Position numbers and translations under genes: made by a program
In this document: piece after piece, positions 62,254 through 64,000 of the stretch
Layout: each line of letters opens with the position of its first letter
Position numbering within the stretch: the first letter of the stretch is position 1
DNA from: CBDBCK01 sp965203345
Lineage (GTDB): Bacteria; Chloroflexota; Dehalococcoidia; Lucifugimonadales; Lucifugimonadaceae
Direction: 5' to 3'
DNA: 64,000 nucleotides
Assembly: GCA_965203345.1 (NCBI GenBank)
Contig: CBDBCK010000028.1
Location: 1,178,001 to 1,242,000, forward strand
The notes under the pieces: generated by a model
Databases searched by the model: none
What the model was told of the DNA's origin: nothing
Seen by the model: the letters and a program-made list of their open reading frames with translations, nothing else

Positions 62254-64000
62254 AATCTATCAAGGTTAAATTAGAAAACTGTTATGGTATCAACAAATTA
62301 GAATACGAATTTATTTTTGATCCAAATCATCGTACTTTTTCTATTTATGCTCCTAATGGTGTAATGAAAACTTCATTTGCTAAAACTTTTGAAGATTTAT
62401 CCCAAGGTAAAAAATCACAAGATATTGTTTTTCCTAAGAGAAAAACAGAGATGATAATATCGAAAGATAATGAAAACCTCAAACCAGAAGAAGTGTTTGT
62501 CATAGAACCATATAATGAAGGTTTTAGTTCTTCAAAAATATCTACCTTACTCGTAAATCAAAAACTGAGGGACCAATATACCACAATTCATTTGGATATT
62601 GATTCAGAAAAGAATAAATTACTAACTGTGTTACGAAATTATTCTGGACTAAAAAATGAAGAAATAGAAAAAGAGATATCAAAGGTATTTATGCAAAATC
62701 AAGAGGGAGAATTTTTTAAAGCATTAGAGACTCTTAATCCTAGATTAGAAGATAACAAAGGAGATTTTATAGATATTAAATATAATACAATATTTAGTGA
62801 AAGAGCTTTACGTTTTTTTGGAGATGCAGATGTCCAAAAACACATTAAACAATATGTAGAAAAATATGATGAATTAATTGCCCAATCTAAGTATTTTAAG
62901 AAAGGGATATTCAATGATTATCAAGCAGAAGAGATAGCGAAGCGATTGGAACAGAATGGATTTTTTAAAGCAGAACATTCAGTTTTTTTAAAGGGCAACC
63001 CAGATGAGATAACTACACAAAAACAACTTCAAACAATAATTGAAAATGAGAAAAATAGCATCTTTACAGATACTGAACTAAAGAACATGTTTTCTATCAT
63101 ACGTAACAAAATTATAAAGAATCAAGAGCTAAGGGATCTGGGAGAATATCTTACAGCAAACAAATACATTTTAAGTCAGTTAACTAATATAGAAAGTTTT
63201 AAAGCTAAGGTATGGCTGAGTTACTTGAAACAAGAAGAAGGACTATACAGATCGGTACTTGAGACGTATGAAAGATCTAAGAAAGAGATCGCTAAAATCA
63301 TTCAGCGAGCACAAAACGAAAGAACTAAATGGCAAACTGCTGTAGACATTTTCAATTATAGGTTTTATGTCCCATTTAAAATAATTATTGAGAATCAGAC
63401 AGAAGTAATATTCAATGATGAAGCCCCTACTATTGCCTTTGAGTTTCAAGATCGTAATTCCATTCAAAGTATGGAAAAAGAAGAAATACTAAAAGTGTTG
63501 AGTCAAGGTGAGAAACGCGCTTTATATATTTTGAATATTATTTTTGAAATCTTAGCAAGAAAAGATATTAAACAGGAAACATTATTCATAATAGACGACA
63601 TTGCAGACTCTTTTGATTATAAGAACAAATACGCGATTATTGAATATCTACGAGATATCTCGAAAGAGGATTTTTTCTATCAAATCATTTTAACACATAA
63701 TTTCGATTTTCATAGAACGGTAAGTAGTAGGCTAAATATGGCTAGAAGTAACAAACTAAATACATTGAGGGGTGAAGATGACATAAAGCTTCTAGAGGAA
63801 GTGTATCAACATCATCCTTTCACGGATTGGAAAAAACATTTAAACGACAACAAAAAACTATTCGCTTCTATTCCACTTGTCAGAAACTTGGCAGAATTTT
63901 CTGACGATCAAGAAACGAAGGATGAACTAACGTCTTTTTTGCACATAAAAGATAAAACAAAAGACTTAAAATTGGAGAACTTAAAACCAATATTTAAAAA
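62250..64000 (+). CDS. ABC/SMC-like AAA ATPase of a defence locus (3' end outside window)
   Basis: An open frame of at least 583 codons runs to the window edge. The Walker A is 'YAPNGVMKTSFA' (residues 33-44), with Met in place of the usual Gly before Lys-Thr. About 350 mostly coiled and helical residues follow, then the ABC signature 'LSQGEKRALYIL' (about 417), a Walker B 'LFIIDDIADSFD' (about 443) and an H-loop 'IILTHNFDF' (about 483). This is the head arrangement of ATPases such as PrrC- and RloC-like proteins that travel with type I restriction genes. The C-terminal effector, if any, is outside the window. Start ATG overlaps the hsdS stop. Very AT-rich. Confidence 0.85.
   Translation, partial: MKSIKVKLENCYGINKLEYEFIFDPNHRTFSIYAPNGVMKTSFAKTFEDLSQGKKSQDIVFPKRKTEMIISKDNENLKPEEVFVIEPYNEGFSSSKISTLLVNQKLRDQYTTIHLDIDSEKNKLLTVLRNYSGLKNEEIEKEISKVFMQNQEGEFFKALETLNPRLEDNKGDFIDIKYNTIFSERALRFFGDADVQKHIKQYVEKYDELIAQSKYFKKGIFNDYQAEEIAKRLEQNGFFKAEHSVFLKGNPDEITTQKQLQTIIENEKNSIFTDTELKNMFSIIRNKIIKNQELRDLGEYLTANKYILSQLTNIESFKAKVWLSYLKQEEGLYRSVLETYERSKKEIAKIIQRAQNERTKWQTAVDIFNYRFYVPFKIIIENQTEVIFNDEAPTIAFEFQDRNSIQSMEKEEILKVLSQGEKRALYILNIIFEILARKDIKQETLFIIDDIADSFDYKNKYAIIEYLRDISKEDFFYQIILTHNFDFHRTVSSRLNMARSNKLNTLRGEDDIKLLEEVYQHHPFTDWKKHLNDNKKLFASIPLVRNLAEFSDDQETKDELTSFLHIKDKTKDLKLENLKPIFK

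Overview
The window looks like a chromosome segment of an uncultured, mid-GC bacterium. The best guess is a marine or groundwater Chloroflexota of the SAR202 / Dehalococcoidia type. The reasons are inferential: an 11-gene complex I cluster without NuoE/F/G, neighbouring enolase-superfamily (mandelate racemase/muconate lactonizing, MR/MLE) paralogs, many sugar-acid and hydroxy-acid dehydrogenases and aldolases, and lipoproteins with long Thr/Pro-rich linkers behind the lipobox. No rRNA or marker gene here fixes the lineage.

Layout. 1-2834 is the 5' part of a huge surface lipoprotein (Calx-beta-like domains, two InlB-type B-repeats, two LRR arrays). 2933-7267 is a minus-strand catabolic cluster (DUF4432 mutarotase-like protein, Zn alcohol/polyol dehydrogenase, SDR, HpcH/HpaI aldolase). 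7549-9032 holds a Nudix hydrolase and NAD kinase. 9184-20264 is the complex I operon (nuoA-B-C-D-H-I-J-K-x-L-M-N) with a small extra gene between nuoK and nuoL. 20660-23833 has an RraA-like aldolase, a GT2 glycosyltransferase and leucyl aminopeptidase. 24600-29366 has an MBL-fold protein with an altered metal site, MtaB, an aldo/keto reductase and a tartrate/D-malate dehydrogenase-like enzyme. 30005-34883 is an oligopeptide-type ABC importer operon ending in a 3-hydroxyisobutyrate-type dehydrogenase; a long hairpin separates the binding-protein gene from the permeases. 35379-37572 contains three tandem GT25 glycosyltransferases. 37606-41131 encodes a SdhA-SdhB-SdhE type succinate/fumarate oxidoreductase. 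It is followed by a CrtI-type desaturase and an Ldh-family dehydrogenase. 44190-48467 holds an O-antigen-ligase/TPR gene and its deletion-scarred duplicate. 48692-56844 is housekeeping: YbjQ, tRNA-Arg, tRNA-His, cyclophilin, LipB, threonine synthase, a GNAT, a SelW-like protein, a Zn alcohol dehydrogenase and a VWA-like membrane protein.

The right end is the accessory part. 57313-60965 holds two MR/MLE genes with a DNA methyltransferase between them; the methyltransferase overlaps the second MR/MLE gene. From about 60990 base composition becomes clearly AT-rich, and a type I restriction specificity gene (hsdS) with one in-frame stop overlaps an ABC/SMC-like ATPase that runs off the window. 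This looks like the edge of a transferred defence island. HsdM and HsdR are not in the window.

How it fits together: organic and sugar acids are imported and oxidised by the dehydrogenases, aldolases and MR/MLE enzymes. Electrons enter the respiratory chain through a complex I that must use a donor other than the usual NuoEFG module, and through the SdhABE enzyme. The surface glycosyltransferases, ligase and lipoproteins build the cell envelope.
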